A stretch of DNA of 64,000 nt. Source: Tectiglobus sp965247245. GTDB lineage: Bacteria; Pseudomonadota; Alphaproteobacteria; Rhizobiales; Hyphomicrobiaceae. Numbering within the stretch: position 1 is the first letter of the stretch; the number at the start of each line of letters is the position of its first letter. The notes beneath the pieces were generated by a model. That model did no database searches and was not told the DNA's origin. It worked only from the letters and a program-made list of their open reading frames with translations. Shown piece after piece: positions 51,650 to 60,377 of the stretch. Location: contig CBDFGV010000001.1 in the NCBI GenBank assembly GCA_965247245.1, positions 682,001 through 746,000 on the forward strand. Reading direction: 5' to 3'. Made by a program: the position numbers and the translations under genes.

Positions 51650-53158
51650 CTAGCTGGCTCGGGCTTCTAATCCGTATTCCTGCATCTTGCGGTAGAGTGT
51701 CGAACGGCCAATGCCGAGGCGCTTGGCAACCTCTGTCATGTGGCCGCGATATCGGCCCAGGGCGAGGCGGATCATGTCGGCTTCGATGGCATCAAGACGG
51801 CGGATTTCACCGCCTTCACCAACAGCAGGGATACCCAGGGCACCTGGTCCGCCGTTCTCCTTGACCTCAAGCGTCTGTGGGACCTTGTCCTCTGCTCCGA
51901 GAAGCGCAGGGCCTTCGAACGCCGGCTTCTTGTCAACCGGAGCTGGTGCTTCCGGCACGGTTGGCGTGTAACCCTCAACGTGCGCAGCAACCTGAGGGAA
52001 GTCTGCCACTGTCAGTTCGTTTCCATCTGCCAGCACCACCGCGCGGAAAATCGTGTTCTCCAACTGCCGGACGTTGCCAGGCCAGGTGTAGGACTTGAGG
52101 AGCTTGATGGCATCTTCGCTGATTGACGAGACGCGTTTACCTTCTTCAGCCGCAAATCGGGCAAGGAAATGCAAGGCAAGCTCAGGAACGTCTTCGAGGC
52201 GATCTTTGAGGGGCGGAACCCAGATGGGGAAAACATTCAGCCGGTAATAGAGATCTTCCCGGAAGCTGCCCTCTTTGACCATCTCGATCATGTCGCGATT
52301 GGTTGCTGAGATCAGACGGAAATCGACTTTAACCGGCTTCTTGGAACCAACAGGATCGACTTCACCCTCCTGCAAGGCACGCAGCAACTTGACCTGAGCA
52401 TCGAGGGGGAGTTCACCGACCTCATCAAGGAACAGGGTGCCACCGTTGGCTTCCTGGAACTTACCGATGCGTTTGTCCGTTGCGCCGGTAAACGATCCCT
52501 TTTCGTGACCGAAAAGAATGCTCTCGACCAGATTTTCAGGAATAGCGCCACAGTTGACGACCACGAATGGCTTGCCGGCCCGTTCGCTTTCACCTTGAAT
52601 GGCCCGTGCGATCAGCTCTTTGCCGACGCCGGATTCACCTTCGATCAGGACGGGGATCTGAGAATTGGCTGAGCGCTGGCCTAGCGCAATAACGCGCTTC
52701 ATGGCTTCACTGCGAATGATCAAATCATTGAATGTCAGCTTGCCCTGGACGCGCTTCTTGATGCGTGTGATTTCACCCGCAAGCGCTTCCATATTGAGAG
52801 CATTCTTGATCGAACACTCAAGGCGCTCCGGCGAGGCCGGTTTGACAACAAAGTCTGTGGCTCCGGCCCGCATCGCATTGATGGCAGCATCAATCGAACC
52901 GTTTGCCGTCTCCACGATGATTGGTGGGATGCCAGGCTTGCCTTGAACTTTCTCAAGAACTGCCATGCCATCGGTGCCGGGCATAACAAGATCTAGAAGA
53001 ACGAGGGAAATGGAACCAGCATCAGGACCAAGCAGAATGTCCAGTGCTTGTTCGCCGGAAGCAGCCGCTTTGGTATCGTATCCGAGACGCTTGATAATAG
53101 TCTCGAGGATGCGGCGCTGGGCAGGATCGTCATCGACGATGAGTACGCGCTTTGGCAT
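51650..53158 (-). CDS. Sigma-54-dependent response regulator (NtrC family)
   Basis: A 502-residue activator. The receiver domain (1-120) has phospho-acceptor Asp56 in VLLDLVMPG. The AAA+ domain (about 145-385) has the Walker A GESGVGKE (173-180) and a sigma-54-contacting loop GSFTGA (221-226) in place of the more common GAFTGA. A Pro/Ala-rich linker follows and a Fis-type HTH at the end (MTEVAKRLGIGRSTLYRKMQ). No histidine kinase is next to it, so the signal is unknown. It is transcribed towards the LdtD-like gene, with a 203-base gap. Confidence 0.93.
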   Translation of the reverse strand: MPKRVLIVDDDPAQRRILETIIKRLGYDTKAAASGEQALDILLGPDAGSISLVLLDLVMPGTDGMAVLEKVQGKPGIPPIIVETANGSIDAAINAMRAGATDFVVKPASPERLECSIKNALNMEALAGEITRIKKRVQGKLTFNDLIIRSEAMKRVIALGQRSANSQIPVLIEGESGVGKELIARAIQGESERAGKPFVVVNCGAIPENLVESILFGHEKGSFTGATDKRIGKFQEANGGTLFLDEVGELPLDAQVKLLRALQEGEVDPVGSKKPVKVDFRLISATNRDMIEMVKEGSFREDLYYRLNVFPIWVPPLKDRLEDVPELALHFLARFAAEEGKRVSSISEDAIKLLKSYTWPGNVRQLENTIFRAVVLADGNELTVADFPQVAAHVEGYTPTVPEAPAPVDKKPAFEGPALLGAEDKVPQTLEVKENGGPGALGIPAVGEGGEIRRLDAIEADMIRLALGRYRGHMTEVAKRLGIGRSTLYRKMQEYGLEARAS

Positions 53159-53382
53159 AGTTTACTCTACAATTACGCTACTGGTACTAACTTCACCAAC
53201 ACGACGCGCCTCAGTTCGGGGCATTGGCAGGTTGGCGATCAACTCGACATGCACAAGATGCACGAACTCGGTAAACAGGAGATTAGCGCGAGGCTCATCG
53301 TGAGCCTTTTTTTGCAAGTAGTTGCAATATCAACCGAAAATAACGCCTCAACTCGATACAATTTCCAGCAAAGCAGCAAGTG

Positions 53383-53556
53383 ATGGCGGCAGTTCACAGG
53401 CACGCAGGTATCGCCTTTGAGCTGCATGAAACGGACGATGGCACAGGCTTCCAGTTCGAGCTGAAGTCCCGGAATGCCCTCGAGGGCGGGTTGTTGCAGC
53501 ACAGTTTCCTTGTCGATGGCGACATGCTGATCGCGAACGAGTTCGTCTCAGTCTGA
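53383..53556 (+). CDS. Small conserved-looking protein of 57 residues
   Basis: An intact frame beginning with GTG-ATG and ending in TGA encodes MAAVHRHAGIAFELHETDDG, then TGFQFELKSRNALEGGLLQH and SFLVDGDMLIANEFVSV. It is soluble, acidic and alternates hydrophobic residues in a way that suggests a beta-rich mini-fold. It lies in the gap between the response regulator and the MFS gene and no other reading frame there is convincing. No clear ribosome-binding site precedes it. I do not recognise the family. Confidence 0.5.
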   Translation: MAAVHRHAGIAFELHETDDGTGFQFELKSRNALEGGLLQHSFLVDGDMLIANEFVSV

Positions 53557-53561
53557 CGGGG

Positions 53562-54833
53562 TCACGCACAACGTGTCTCAGTGGCGGCAACTGGCCTCCG
53601 GCGATTGTACCAGATCACCAAAATTTCCATCGCAATAACTGATATGAGAGCAAAGCCCAGCAGGGTCCACTGTCCGAGTCCGTAGCCGCCGTACTCGATG
53701 ACTAAAGCAAATGCCAAAGGTGCAACGGCATTGATGAGCAAATAAGGCGTCGCAAGCACCCCTAGGATCCGGCCGTACCCTTCTGTCCCAAAGAGGGCCA
53801 AAGGCAACGCACCACGAACAATGGTGATTAACCCGTTCGCCGCCCCAAAGCAGACCGTAAAAACAAGTGCCGGCCCAACACCACCGGTGATTCCTATCAA
53901 GATGAAAAAGGCGACTGGCATGAGCCAGACTGGAACCCGCGCGAGATTGATGGGACGCATGTTCTTCGCAAAGACAATTTCCCAAAGGCGCCCGCCGACC
54001 TGAGCGATACCCTTGACGGATGCAATGGCCACCGCGGTCGCAGCGGCGACGCCACTGGCTTCGATAAGGGCAACTAAATGCACCGATGCAGCGCCAAAAA
54101 TGAACGCATAGGACGACGTGGCAATCGAGAACAGAACAATTGCGAAAGTACGCTCAGTCCCCTTGAGGTAACCAGGCTCACCAGTGGCCGCCTGTTCTGC
54201 CTCATCACTCTTGCCTTCGCTAACGTCTTCCTCCTCCTCGCGGCGCGCAAGCCCATACCAATGCAGAGGCACGCAGACCAAAAGGTTCAGCACAGCAAAG
54301 ATCAGGCAGGTCTCGCGCCAGCCGACCGCCTCGTTCAGTGCATGACCGATCGGCCAAAACACCGTCGAGGCAAACCCGCCCCAGAGGGTCAGGAAAGAGA
54401 TCGCCCGTCGTCCGTTACGAGGCGTAATCTGGACGAGGGCTGCAAACGCCGCGTCGTAAAGCGTAAAGCGCATTGAAATGCCCAGAAACGCCCAGGCTGC
54501 CAGGTATGTCCATTTATCCGGCGCATAGGCGAGGGCAACCAGTCCCATCGCATTGAGAACCGAACCAACTGACATGATGGAACGGGCGCCACGCGTATCG
54601 AGCAGATAGCCGGTCCAAGTTGAAATCGCCCCCGAGACCAAAAGGCCGATCGATAGCCCGCCAAATACGATGCTTGGGCTCCAACCCGTGTCAGAGCCGA
54701 TCGGACCTGCGAGAACGGCCAGCGCATAGAGCGTCGTGCCCCAGGAAACGATTTGCGTGATGCCCAGCGCGTTGACCGCAACCCCAGTTGGTGACCAGAA
54801 CCAAGTAGCAAAGTCTTTTAATTTGTTATTCAT
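53562..54833 (-). CDS. MFS transporter (monocarboxylate/oxalate-formate-like)
   Basis: A 423-residue MFS protein with about twelve membrane segments. The N-half has GITQIVSWGTTLYALAVLAG and GWSPSIVFGGLSIGLLVSGA, as in OFA and monocarboxylate carriers, with a YLLDTRGARSIM loop 2-3. A charged central loop (about 200-225, REEEEDVSEGKSDEAEQ) separates the halves. It is a single leftward gene, and its stop lies five bases from the end of the convergent small protein gene. Substrate unknown. Confidence 0.83.
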   Translation of the reverse strand: MNNKLKDFATWFWSPTGVAVNALGITQIVSWGTTLYALAVLAGPIGSDTGWSPSIVFGGLSIGLLVSGAISTWTGYLLDTRGARSIMSVGSVLNAMGLVALAYAPDKWTYLAAWAFLGISMRFTLYDAAFAALVQITPRNGRRAISFLTLWGGFASTVFWPIGHALNEAVGWRETCLIFAVLNLLVCVPLHWYGLARREEEEDVSEGKSDEAEQAATGEPGYLKGTERTFAIVLFSIATSSYAFIFGAASVHLVALIEASGVAAATAVAIASVKGIAQVGGRLWEIVFAKNMRPINLARVPVWLMPVAFFILIGITGGVGPALVFTVCFGAANGLITIVRGALPLALFGTEGYGRILGVLATPYLLINAVAPLAFALVIEYGGYGLGQWTLLGFALISVIAMEILVIWYNRRRPVAATETRCA

Positions 54834-54975
54834 CGCGTCCGGGTGATCCCCATGCGCCGGGTCCTCGTTTAGAGTTCATAGTCTGGTTCCCCTGCGGTTG
54901 TTCCTCGTTACCGCTGGTTTCCTTCCCTCAGAGCCCCAATATAGACGGTAGACGCCGACTTCGGACATCGCCAAT

Positions 54976-56367
54976 GTGAAAAGCATGGAACAAGATCAAA
55001 GAGACACTGAAAGCAATCGTTTATCAGCTCGCGCCGCGCGTTATTTGAAGGTTGGCGGCAACGTCGGCACGATTGCGGCAAAGGTCGCAGGCCAACGGTT
55101 GTTTGGTTTCGAAGCCAACTCATCGAAGGATGCCGCCGATTTGGCCCGTGCGTTGGGCGGACTGAAGGGCCCGATGATGAAGGTGGCGCAGCTGCTGTCC
55201 ACGATCCCGGAAGCGCTGCCGGCCGAGTATGCCCGTGAGCTGGCGCAACTGCAGGCCAATGCACCGGCGATGGGGCCGGTGTTCGTCAAGCGCCGCATGA
55301 AAGCGGAGCTCGGTGATGATTGGGCAAACCGTTTCCAGTCATTTGAGACCACTGCATCCGCTTCGGCTTCACTCGGACAGGTCCATAAGGCGAAGTCACC
55401 GACCGGCGAGGAATTCGCCTGCAAACTGCAGTATCCGGATATGCAGTCCGCAGTTGAAGCGGATGTCAATCAGCTCGGTGTCATATTCTCAATCCACGCG
55501 CGCATGAACCCGGCCGTGGACACGGCAGAGATGCTGAAGGAGATTGCCGCCCGGCTCCGCGAGGAACTCGACTACGAGTTAGAAGCCCGGCACATGGCGC
55601 TCTACGCTAAGATCTTTACAGAGTTGCCACAAATCCGCGTACCAGATGTTTATTCAGAGCTGACGACAAAACGGCTCCTGTCGATGTCGTGGCTGCATGG
55701 TGCGCCCTTGATGTCCTACAAGGAACACGCTCTTGAGGACCGCAATACAATCGCGCGGGCGATGTTCCGAGCCTGGTGGTTCCCATTCAGCCACTACGGC
55801 GTCATCCACGGCGACCCGCATCTTGGCAATTACACCGTGTTCGAAGACGACGGTCATCCGGCCGGCATCAATCTGCTCGACTACGGCTGCATCCGAAAGT
55901 TCCCGCCGTCATTCGTCCAGGGCGTGGTCGACCTCTACAATGGATTGCTGCGTGATGATCGCGAACTGCTCGTCCATGCTTATGAGACCTGGGGTTTCAA
56001 AGGTCTGACCAACGAGCTCATCGATGCCATGAACATTTGGGCTCAGTTTATCTACGGACCTCTTCTCGATGACCGCGTGCGCACCATTGCCGAGGGCACG
56101 ACACCGGGTGAGTATGGTCGCAAGGAAGCCTTCACCGTCCACAAGATCCTGAAGGAGAAAGGCCCTGTAACTATTCCGCGGGAGTTCGTCTTCATGGATC
56201 GCGCAGCAATTGGATTGGGTGGCGTGTTCTTGCACCTGGACGCCAAGATGAACTGGTACGAAATCTTCAATCAGACGATTGAGAACTTTGATCTCGAAGA
56301 AGTCACACAGCGACAGAAGTCGATCTTCGATCAAGTCGGAGTGGCGCTACCGGTCCCGGGACAATAG
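54976..56367 (+). CDS. ABC1/UbiB-family atypical kinase (AarF-like)
   Basis: A 463-residue ABC1 kinase-like protein, related to UbiB and COQ8 in ubiquinone metabolism. The Lys of the nucleotide pocket lies in EEFACKLQYP (Lys150). The Ala-rich loop is TASASASLGQVHKA, the catalytic loop VIHGDPHLGNYTV and the metal site LDYGCIRKF (DYG for DFG). The diagnostic KxGQ motif reads KVAQ here (69-72). GTG 54976 or ATG 54985 may start it. No membrane tail like that of UbiB is obvious, so it may be a soluble relative. Confidence 0.85.
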   Translation: MKSMEQDQRDTESNRLSARAARYLKVGGNVGTIAAKVAGQRLFGFEANSSKDAADLARALGGLKGPMMKVAQLLSTIPEALPAEYARELAQLQANAPAMGPVFVKRRMKAELGDDWANRFQSFETTASASASLGQVHKAKSPTGEEFACKLQYPDMQSAVEADVNQLGVIFSIHARMNPAVDTAEMLKEIAARLREELDYELEARHMALYAKIFTELPQIRVPDVYSELTTKRLLSMSWLHGAPLMSYKEHALEDRNTIARAMFRAWWFPFSHYGVIHGDPHLGNYTVFEDDGHPAGINLLDYGCIRKFPPSFVQGVVDLYNGLLRDDRELLVHAYETWGFKGLTNELIDAMNIWAQFIYGPLLDDRVRTIAEGTTPGEYGRKEAFTVHKILKEKGPVTIPREFVFMDRAAIGLGGVFLHLDAKMNWYEIFNQTIENFDLEEVTQRQKSIFDQVGVALPVPGQ

Positions 56368-56389
56368 TCGGGGCCGCCCTCAGGCTAAT

Positions 56390-56593
56390 CTACTTGCGCA
56401 CAAGATAAGACGTCTGTGATGTGTTCCGGTACCCGGTGATATCAAACAGATCCGGCGGCGTGACGTAATGATAGGCCGAAACATAGGGCTCGCTTTCGAT
56501 CTGCGAGATGTCCGCGGTCGCGATTGAGGAACCGAGCATCCACTGAAACTTTTGTGGAAGCTGGTCTTTATTCCAAACCAGTTCGAACGGCAC
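56390..56593 (-). CDS. Small protein of unknown function (67 residues), possibly a remnant
   Basis: A GTG-started frame between two solid genes encoding a soluble, Gln/Ser/Tyr-rich peptide (PFELVWNKDQLPQKFQWMLG and TPPDLFDITGYRNTSQTSYL). The composition is that of real coding sequence, but there is no good ribosome-binding site and the start abuts the end of mbfA. It could be the tail of a decayed longer gene. Not recognised. Confidence 0.4.
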   Translation of the reverse strand: MPFELVWNKDQLPQKFQWMLGSSIATADISQIESEPYVSAYHYVTPPDLFDITGYRNTSQTSYLVRK

Positions 56594-56625
56594 ACGACAA
56601 CCGAGCGTTGGACGCTACCTGGTGA

Positions 56626-57603
56626 TCAGGCACTGCCTATTATGATGCCAGCCGCAAACACCAGGGCACCGCCGAGCACCACCTGAAATGCGGCGCGGAA
56701 GAAAGGTGTTTCCATAAACTTGTTCTGGATCCAGGCGATTGCCCACAATTCCACGAAAACAAGAAGAATGGCGATCGTCGTCGCGAGCTGGAAGTCCGGA
56801 ATGAGGTAGGGCAGGGCATGGCCAAGGCCACCGACCGTCGTCATGATGCCCGATGCAAAACCGCGTTTGATCGGTGATCCGCGTCCAGAGAGTTCGCCAT
56901 CGTCAGATGCGGCTTCAGTGAAGCCCATGGAAATACCGGCACCAACCGACGCCGCGAGGCCGACCAGAAAAGTCGTCCAGGTATCCTGTGTTGCGAACGC
57001 TGTGGCAAAGATCGGAGCGAGGGTGGAAACGGAGCCATCCATAAGGCCGGCAAGGCCAGGCTGCACCCAGGTCAGAATCAACTGCCGTTTGGCCTGACGA
57101 TCCTCCTCTTCGCGTACATCCTCCGGCAGATGTGCTTCCTCAAGGCGGCCAGCGGCTTGCACATGACTTGCTTCGGCTGAAGCTAAATCACCCAACAACT
57201 TGCGCGTATCTGCGTCGCTCGTACGCGCAGCCGCTTTAACATAGAAGTTGTGGGCAGCGTTCTCCATGTTGGCTGCCTCTTCGCGCATGCGCTCGAGGCC
57301 AAGGTTTTCGATCAGCCAGATCGGGTCTCGTGCGTAGAAGCCTGCCACGTGTTCGCGGCGGATCAGTGGGATAGTGTCGCCGAAGCGCGCCTTGTGCAGC
57401 TCAATGAGCCGATGACGATGCTCGTCTTCTTCGATCGCCATGCCATCGAAAACTTTAGCCGAGTCAGGGAAGTCTGTTCGGAGCCGATCAGCATAGGTCC
57501 GATAGATGCGGGCATCATCTTCCTCGGACGAGATGGCAAGTGCGATCACTTCCTGCTCGCTGAGATCTGAGAAGCGTCGACGATTTGAAATGCCGGGTAT
57601 CAT
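56626..57603 (-). CDS. mbfA: Membrane-bound ferritin MbfA (rubrerythrin-like domain plus VIT1/CCC1-like membrane domain)
   Basis: A 325-residue iron exporter-type protein. The N-terminal ferritin-like di-iron domain (1-165) has the ligands in SSEEDDARIY, EEDEHRHRLIELH and ANMENAAHNF. The C-terminal domain (170-325) has about five helices of the VIT1/CCC1 type (GLAGLMDGSVSTLAPIFATA, GLAASVGAGISMGFTEA). MbfA exports iron and protects against peroxide in Agrobacterium and Bradyrhizobium, under Irr control. An Irr-type operator lies just upstream of ATG 57603. Confidence 0.94.
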   Translation of the reverse strand: MIPGISNRRRFSDLSEQEVIALAISSEEDDARIYRTYADRLRTDFPDSAKVFDGMAIEEDEHRHRLIELHKARFGDTIPLIRREHVAGFYARDPIWLIENLGLERMREEAANMENAAHNFYVKAAARTSDADTRKLLGDLASAEASHVQAAGRLEEAHLPEDVREEEDRQAKRQLILTWVQPGLAGLMDGSVSTLAPIFATAFATQDTWTTFLVGLAASVGAGISMGFTEAASDDGELSGRGSPIKRGFASGIMTTVGGLGHALPYLIPDFQLATTIAILLVFVELWAIAWIQNKFMETPFFRAAFQVVLGGALVFAAGIIIGSA

Positions 57604-57609
57604 ATGATG

Positions 57610-57640
57610 CCTCTAATTTAGAATTATTCTAAGTTAGAGG
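57610..57640. promoter_or_regulatory. Iron control element (Irr-type operator) upstream of mbfA
   Basis: TTTAGAA-TTA-TTCTAA (57617-57632) matches the ICE consensus TTTAGAA-N3-TTCTAAA as I remember it, with G for the last A. It is nested in an outer inverted repeat CCTCTAA (57610-57616) and TTAGAGG (57634-57640). The position, 7 to 37 bases before the mbfA start, predicts repression by Irr under low iron. Confidence 0.85.
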
Positions 57641-57700
57641 TCGCCGTGCACGATCGCAAGGCGGTTGTGGCAACTTTGACCAGCACCTGTTCATAACGAC

Positions 57701-57724
57701 CAAGGGGCGCCGCAGCACCCCTTG
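57701..57724. terminator. Hairpin after the exported-protein gene
   Basis: CAAGGGG and CCCCTTG flank ten bases, 31 bases beyond the stop at 57755 in the leftward direction. Only a weak T-rich run follows, so activity is uncertain. Confidence 0.5.
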
Positions 57725-57754
57725 TTAAGACCAATTGAACGTAGCGCGTAGCGC

Positions 57755-58375
57755 TCAGCTGCCATGGCGCTTGGCGCATTTCTCGTGGATGAACTCGTTG
57801 ATCTCAGAGATCATTTCACCGTGGAACAGACCAATGTTCTCTTCGAGTTTCGCAACGGTCCAAATAGCACCTTTGATGATCGCAGGCGCTTCAATCTTGG
57901 ACACGTTCAGCCACGTCTTAGAGACTTTGCCGTCCTTAAACGACATCTTCGGCGCCATCTCGATGTCAATCTTGTTGACTTCCTCCGTGCGCTCGACTTC
58001 GCAGTGGATCTTATGCTTGGGCAGCTGGAGGTCGTAGGCTGGCTTCGTCAGCGCATCGACAATACCCTTTCGCGGCATGCTGACCTTTACGGTGCAGCGC
58101 GCGTCGCCAAACGTCCAGGAAATGTTCTTCTCCTTGACGCCTTTCACAATCTTGGATTTCTGCCACGTCCGCCCAATATCGCAGCTCAGGTCGTTCCCGG
58201 CGGTCTTCTTCTTTAGAATAATTGAGCAGATCTGCTTCTCGCAGGCTTTAAGCTTTGCTTTTTCGTCGGCAGGCACTTCAAGCGCTGACACCGATGTGCT
58301 CGTCACGCTTGCCCCGATCGCCGCGGCCGCAATAGCTCCCAACGTACGCCCCAAACGTAGTCCTGACATTCTCAT
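57755..58375 (-). CDS. Exported Lys-rich protein of unknown function
   Basis: A 206-residue protein. Its signal peptide begins MRMSGLRLGRTLGAIAAAAI and ends near VSA (residue 31). The mature part has two closely spaced Cys (ACEKQICSIIL), two more in DLSCDIG and DARCTV, and a final pair in the HCEVE and HEKCAK blocks, so disulfides are likely. Related alphaproteobacterial exported proteins exist, but none has a known role. I chose ATG 58375 behind GGGAGAA; the upstream frame adds 46 residues that would disrupt the signal peptide. Confidence 0.78.
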   Translation of the reverse strand: MRMSGLRLGRTLGAIAAAAIGASVTSTSVSALEVPADEKAKLKACEKQICSIILKKKTAGNDLSCDIGRTWQKSKIVKGVKEKNISWTFGDARCTVKVSMPRKGIVDALTKPAYDLQLPKHKIHCEVERTEEVNKIDIEMAPKMSFKDGKVSKTWLNVSKIEAPAIIKGAIWTVAKLEENIGLFHGEMISEINEFIHEKCAKRHGS

Positions 58376-58578
58376 TTCTCCCTCGGAATGGATGGCTGCC
58401 CGTTCGCCAATCAAGCTGGTCATCCACGATTGCGACGATCCCAAGGCAAATGCTGAGTTTGACTGAATATCATCCGGACTTGTGGAGAACGCGTCGTTTC
58501 GCGCGATCGGCACGCATTGAATCGTGGACGCGCGTCAGATAGTAGATGACGTGAAATTCTAGGTGACGGAGGCAGCGC

Positions 58579-58722
58579 ATGTCAATTGACACATCAAAGG
58601 GCCATCCTGCGATGGACTACAAGGAGCACGTCCGGACTTACAACGGGTTCATGCTCTTCACCAAAATCTCGATTGTGCTGCTTGCTATTCTGTTGGCTGG
58701 AATGGCGATCTTCCTGACCTAA
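58579..58722 (+). CDS. aa3-type cytochrome c oxidase subunit IV (47 residues)
   Basis: A tiny membrane protein: MSIDTSKGHPAMDYKEHVRT followed by YNGFMLFTKISIVLLAILLA and GMAIFLT. It has the DY..H..TYNGFMLF.K pattern of bacterial COX4_pro_2 and one transmembrane helix. It accompanies subunits I-III in the membrane, but no other oxidase genes lie in this window. The RBS GGAGGCAGC precedes ATG 58579. It is too short for most gene-finder limits. Confidence 0.9.
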   Translation: MSIDTSKGHPAMDYKEHVRTYNGFMLFTKISIVLLAILLAGMAIFLT

Positions 58723-58798
58723 AACATTCGAGGAAGCGCGCCCCGCTGTTTGCAGGGCGAGAGATGCCGGAACTTTCGCTCACTAGGGGCGGCACCAA

Positions 58799-58818
58799 GG
58801 TGGTCATCCATGACCACC
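58799..58818. repeat. Short perfect inverted repeat between convergent genes
   Basis: GGTGGTCAT and ATGACCACC, separated by two bases, lie between the oxidase subunit IV gene and the convergent membrane protein gene. It may act as a terminator hairpin for either, although no T-run follows. Confidence 0.5.
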
Positions 58819-58904
58819 CATGTTCGCTGTCGAACGTGCTTAATGTCCGCTCAGCGCCAGCAATGCTCGACAAGACCCAAGCCTAGATCCACTTTCCTAC
58901 TGTG

Positions 58905-60236
58905 CTAACCGACGCGCTCTCGTGGGCCATCAAGAATGGGCCTCGGACCGTCACCATTCTCCCCGCCATCTTTATCATCGTCGCCAGCCGTCAGCTGAAC
59001 GCGCGGTATGGCGATCAGTAATGCCAGTAACAGTAACGCTATAACGCCAAGCCCGATGACCGATCGGATACCGGCACCAGCTCCCAGATAGCGCAGGCCA
59101 TAGTTTGTAACTGTATCGGCGTTGAATACGAACAAGACGCTAAACGCGACACCGAGAAAGCGGGAGGTCAGCTCCGCCTGTTTGTTGGCCGGGTGCACAA
59201 ACGAGAACAAAATGAGCAGCGCCCAAATAGAGAAAAGCACCATGAAGGTGTCGGGTCCCCGGTGGAACGAGGCAGCACCTTTGACACCGTGCAAAAGCTG
59301 GGTCGCTTCAAGAAAACCGCGGTTCATGATCACCAGAAAAGCCATCGCAAGAACACCGACAATAACGCCGCTGTCGATCTGACGGGCACAATCTGCATAG
59401 AACTTCTCGATCCGCGGACGCCTCAGCGCCAGCAGGACACTGATGGCCATAAGTGTGAGCAGGAAGAAGATGTTGAGTGGCCAGAGGTGCTTTTGCAACT
59501 CATGGGTCTGCGAGTGATTAGCCGGGTTAGCATGGCTTTCCTTCACCGCTGCATCGAAGTTTTGCTGTGCAAGGCAGCAGGCATCATTCGGCTTCCAGCG
59601 GCCCTGGAGATCCCCGCCTTCACCCTGAAAGTTCGTGGAGGCAGCGCAATAACGGTCCCGCGGTGGTGTCAGGGGCGGAGAAATGAAATTGTCGGGTTGG
59701 CACACCCTGGCGAGATCGGTGATTGTGCCTCGCACTCTGCTAAGACGCCGGATGTTCTCCAAACCATCGCGGAATGACACGCGCGCACATTCATCTTCTC
59801 CGCACCCATCCCCTTTGTCAGTTGTCAGGATGCTTGGCGCCAGCTGCCATAGGCTCCGCTCACTACCGCTCTGAATTCCAAAGCTGATGAAGAAGCTAAA
59901 CGCGCACAGGATCGCAAACCAAAACACGAAGCGGAGCCGTGAATTCGGGATCGGGTCATCCTGCTGGCGCGCAATGTTCCAGTACATATCGACGAAAGCG
60001 CAGGCCGGCACATAAAAGGCAATCAACGCGACGGTGCCGAACAACGGGAAGAAGATGAACAGATCGCTGTAGTGTGTGAGCAGCGTAAACCAAAGTGCGC
60101 CATTGAAGACGTTCCGCTCAGTCTCGCCTGAGAATTCGATGTAGAGCATCGAAGTCGTGGCCCAGAACGAGGCAGCCAGAGCCAGGAAGATAACGAAAAC
60201 AAATGCTCTTGAGCCCCAATGCATAATACTCAGCAT
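58905..60236 (-). CDS. Membrane protein of unknown function with a Cys-rich loop
   Basis: I do not recognise this 443-residue protein. About eight membrane segments are visible: near 10-28, 45-62, 64-85, 103-122, then after a long loop near 260-276, 292-310, 335-352 and 395-412. The loop (about 125-250) holds six cysteines (DGCGEDECARV, RVCQPD, RYCAAST, DACCLAQ), which suggests a disulfide-bonded domain outside the membrane. The C-tail is acidic (GDDDKDGGENGDG). It is a single leftward gene. The start ATG 60236 is preceded by a 9-base inverted repeat. Confidence 0.7.
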   Translation of the reverse strand: MLSIMHWGSRAFVFVIFLALAASFWATTSMLYIEFSGETERNVFNGALWFTLLTHYSDLFIFFPLFGTVALIAFYVPACAFVDMYWNIARQQDDPIPNSRLRFVFWFAILCAFSFFISFGIQSGSERSLWQLAPSILTTDKGDGCGEDECARVSFRDGLENIRRLSRVRGTITDLARVCQPDNFISPPLTPPRDRYCAASTNFQGEGGDLQGRWKPNDACCLAQQNFDAAVKESHANPANHSQTHELQKHLWPLNIFFLLTLMAISVLLALRRPRIEKFYADCARQIDSGVIVGVLAMAFLVIMNRGFLEATQLLHGVKGAASFHRGPDTFMVLFSIWALLILFSFVHPANKQAELTSRFLGVAFSVLFVFNADTVTNYGLRYLGAGAGIRSVIGLGVIALLLLALLIAIPRVQLTAGDDDKDGGENGDGPRPILDGPRERVG

Positions 60237-60253
60237 CCTTTGTCAGGGTCCCG

Positions 60254-60288
60254 ACAGGCGACGGGAGTTGCGATGGCATGTCGCCTGT
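60254..60288. promoter_or_regulatory. Inverted repeat in the leader of the Cys-rich membrane protein gene
   Basis: ACAGGCGAC and GTCGCCTGT, nine perfect bases each, are separated by 17 bases and lie 18-52 bases before the start codon. It could be a leader hairpin or an operator. Confidence 0.5.
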
Positions 60289-60377
60289 AATTAGCAAAGC
60301 GATCACAACAGTTTGGCAGTATGGTCGGCAGGTCTAAATTCGACTAGTGGTGAGACGACACAGTCGGGATGTGGTGA

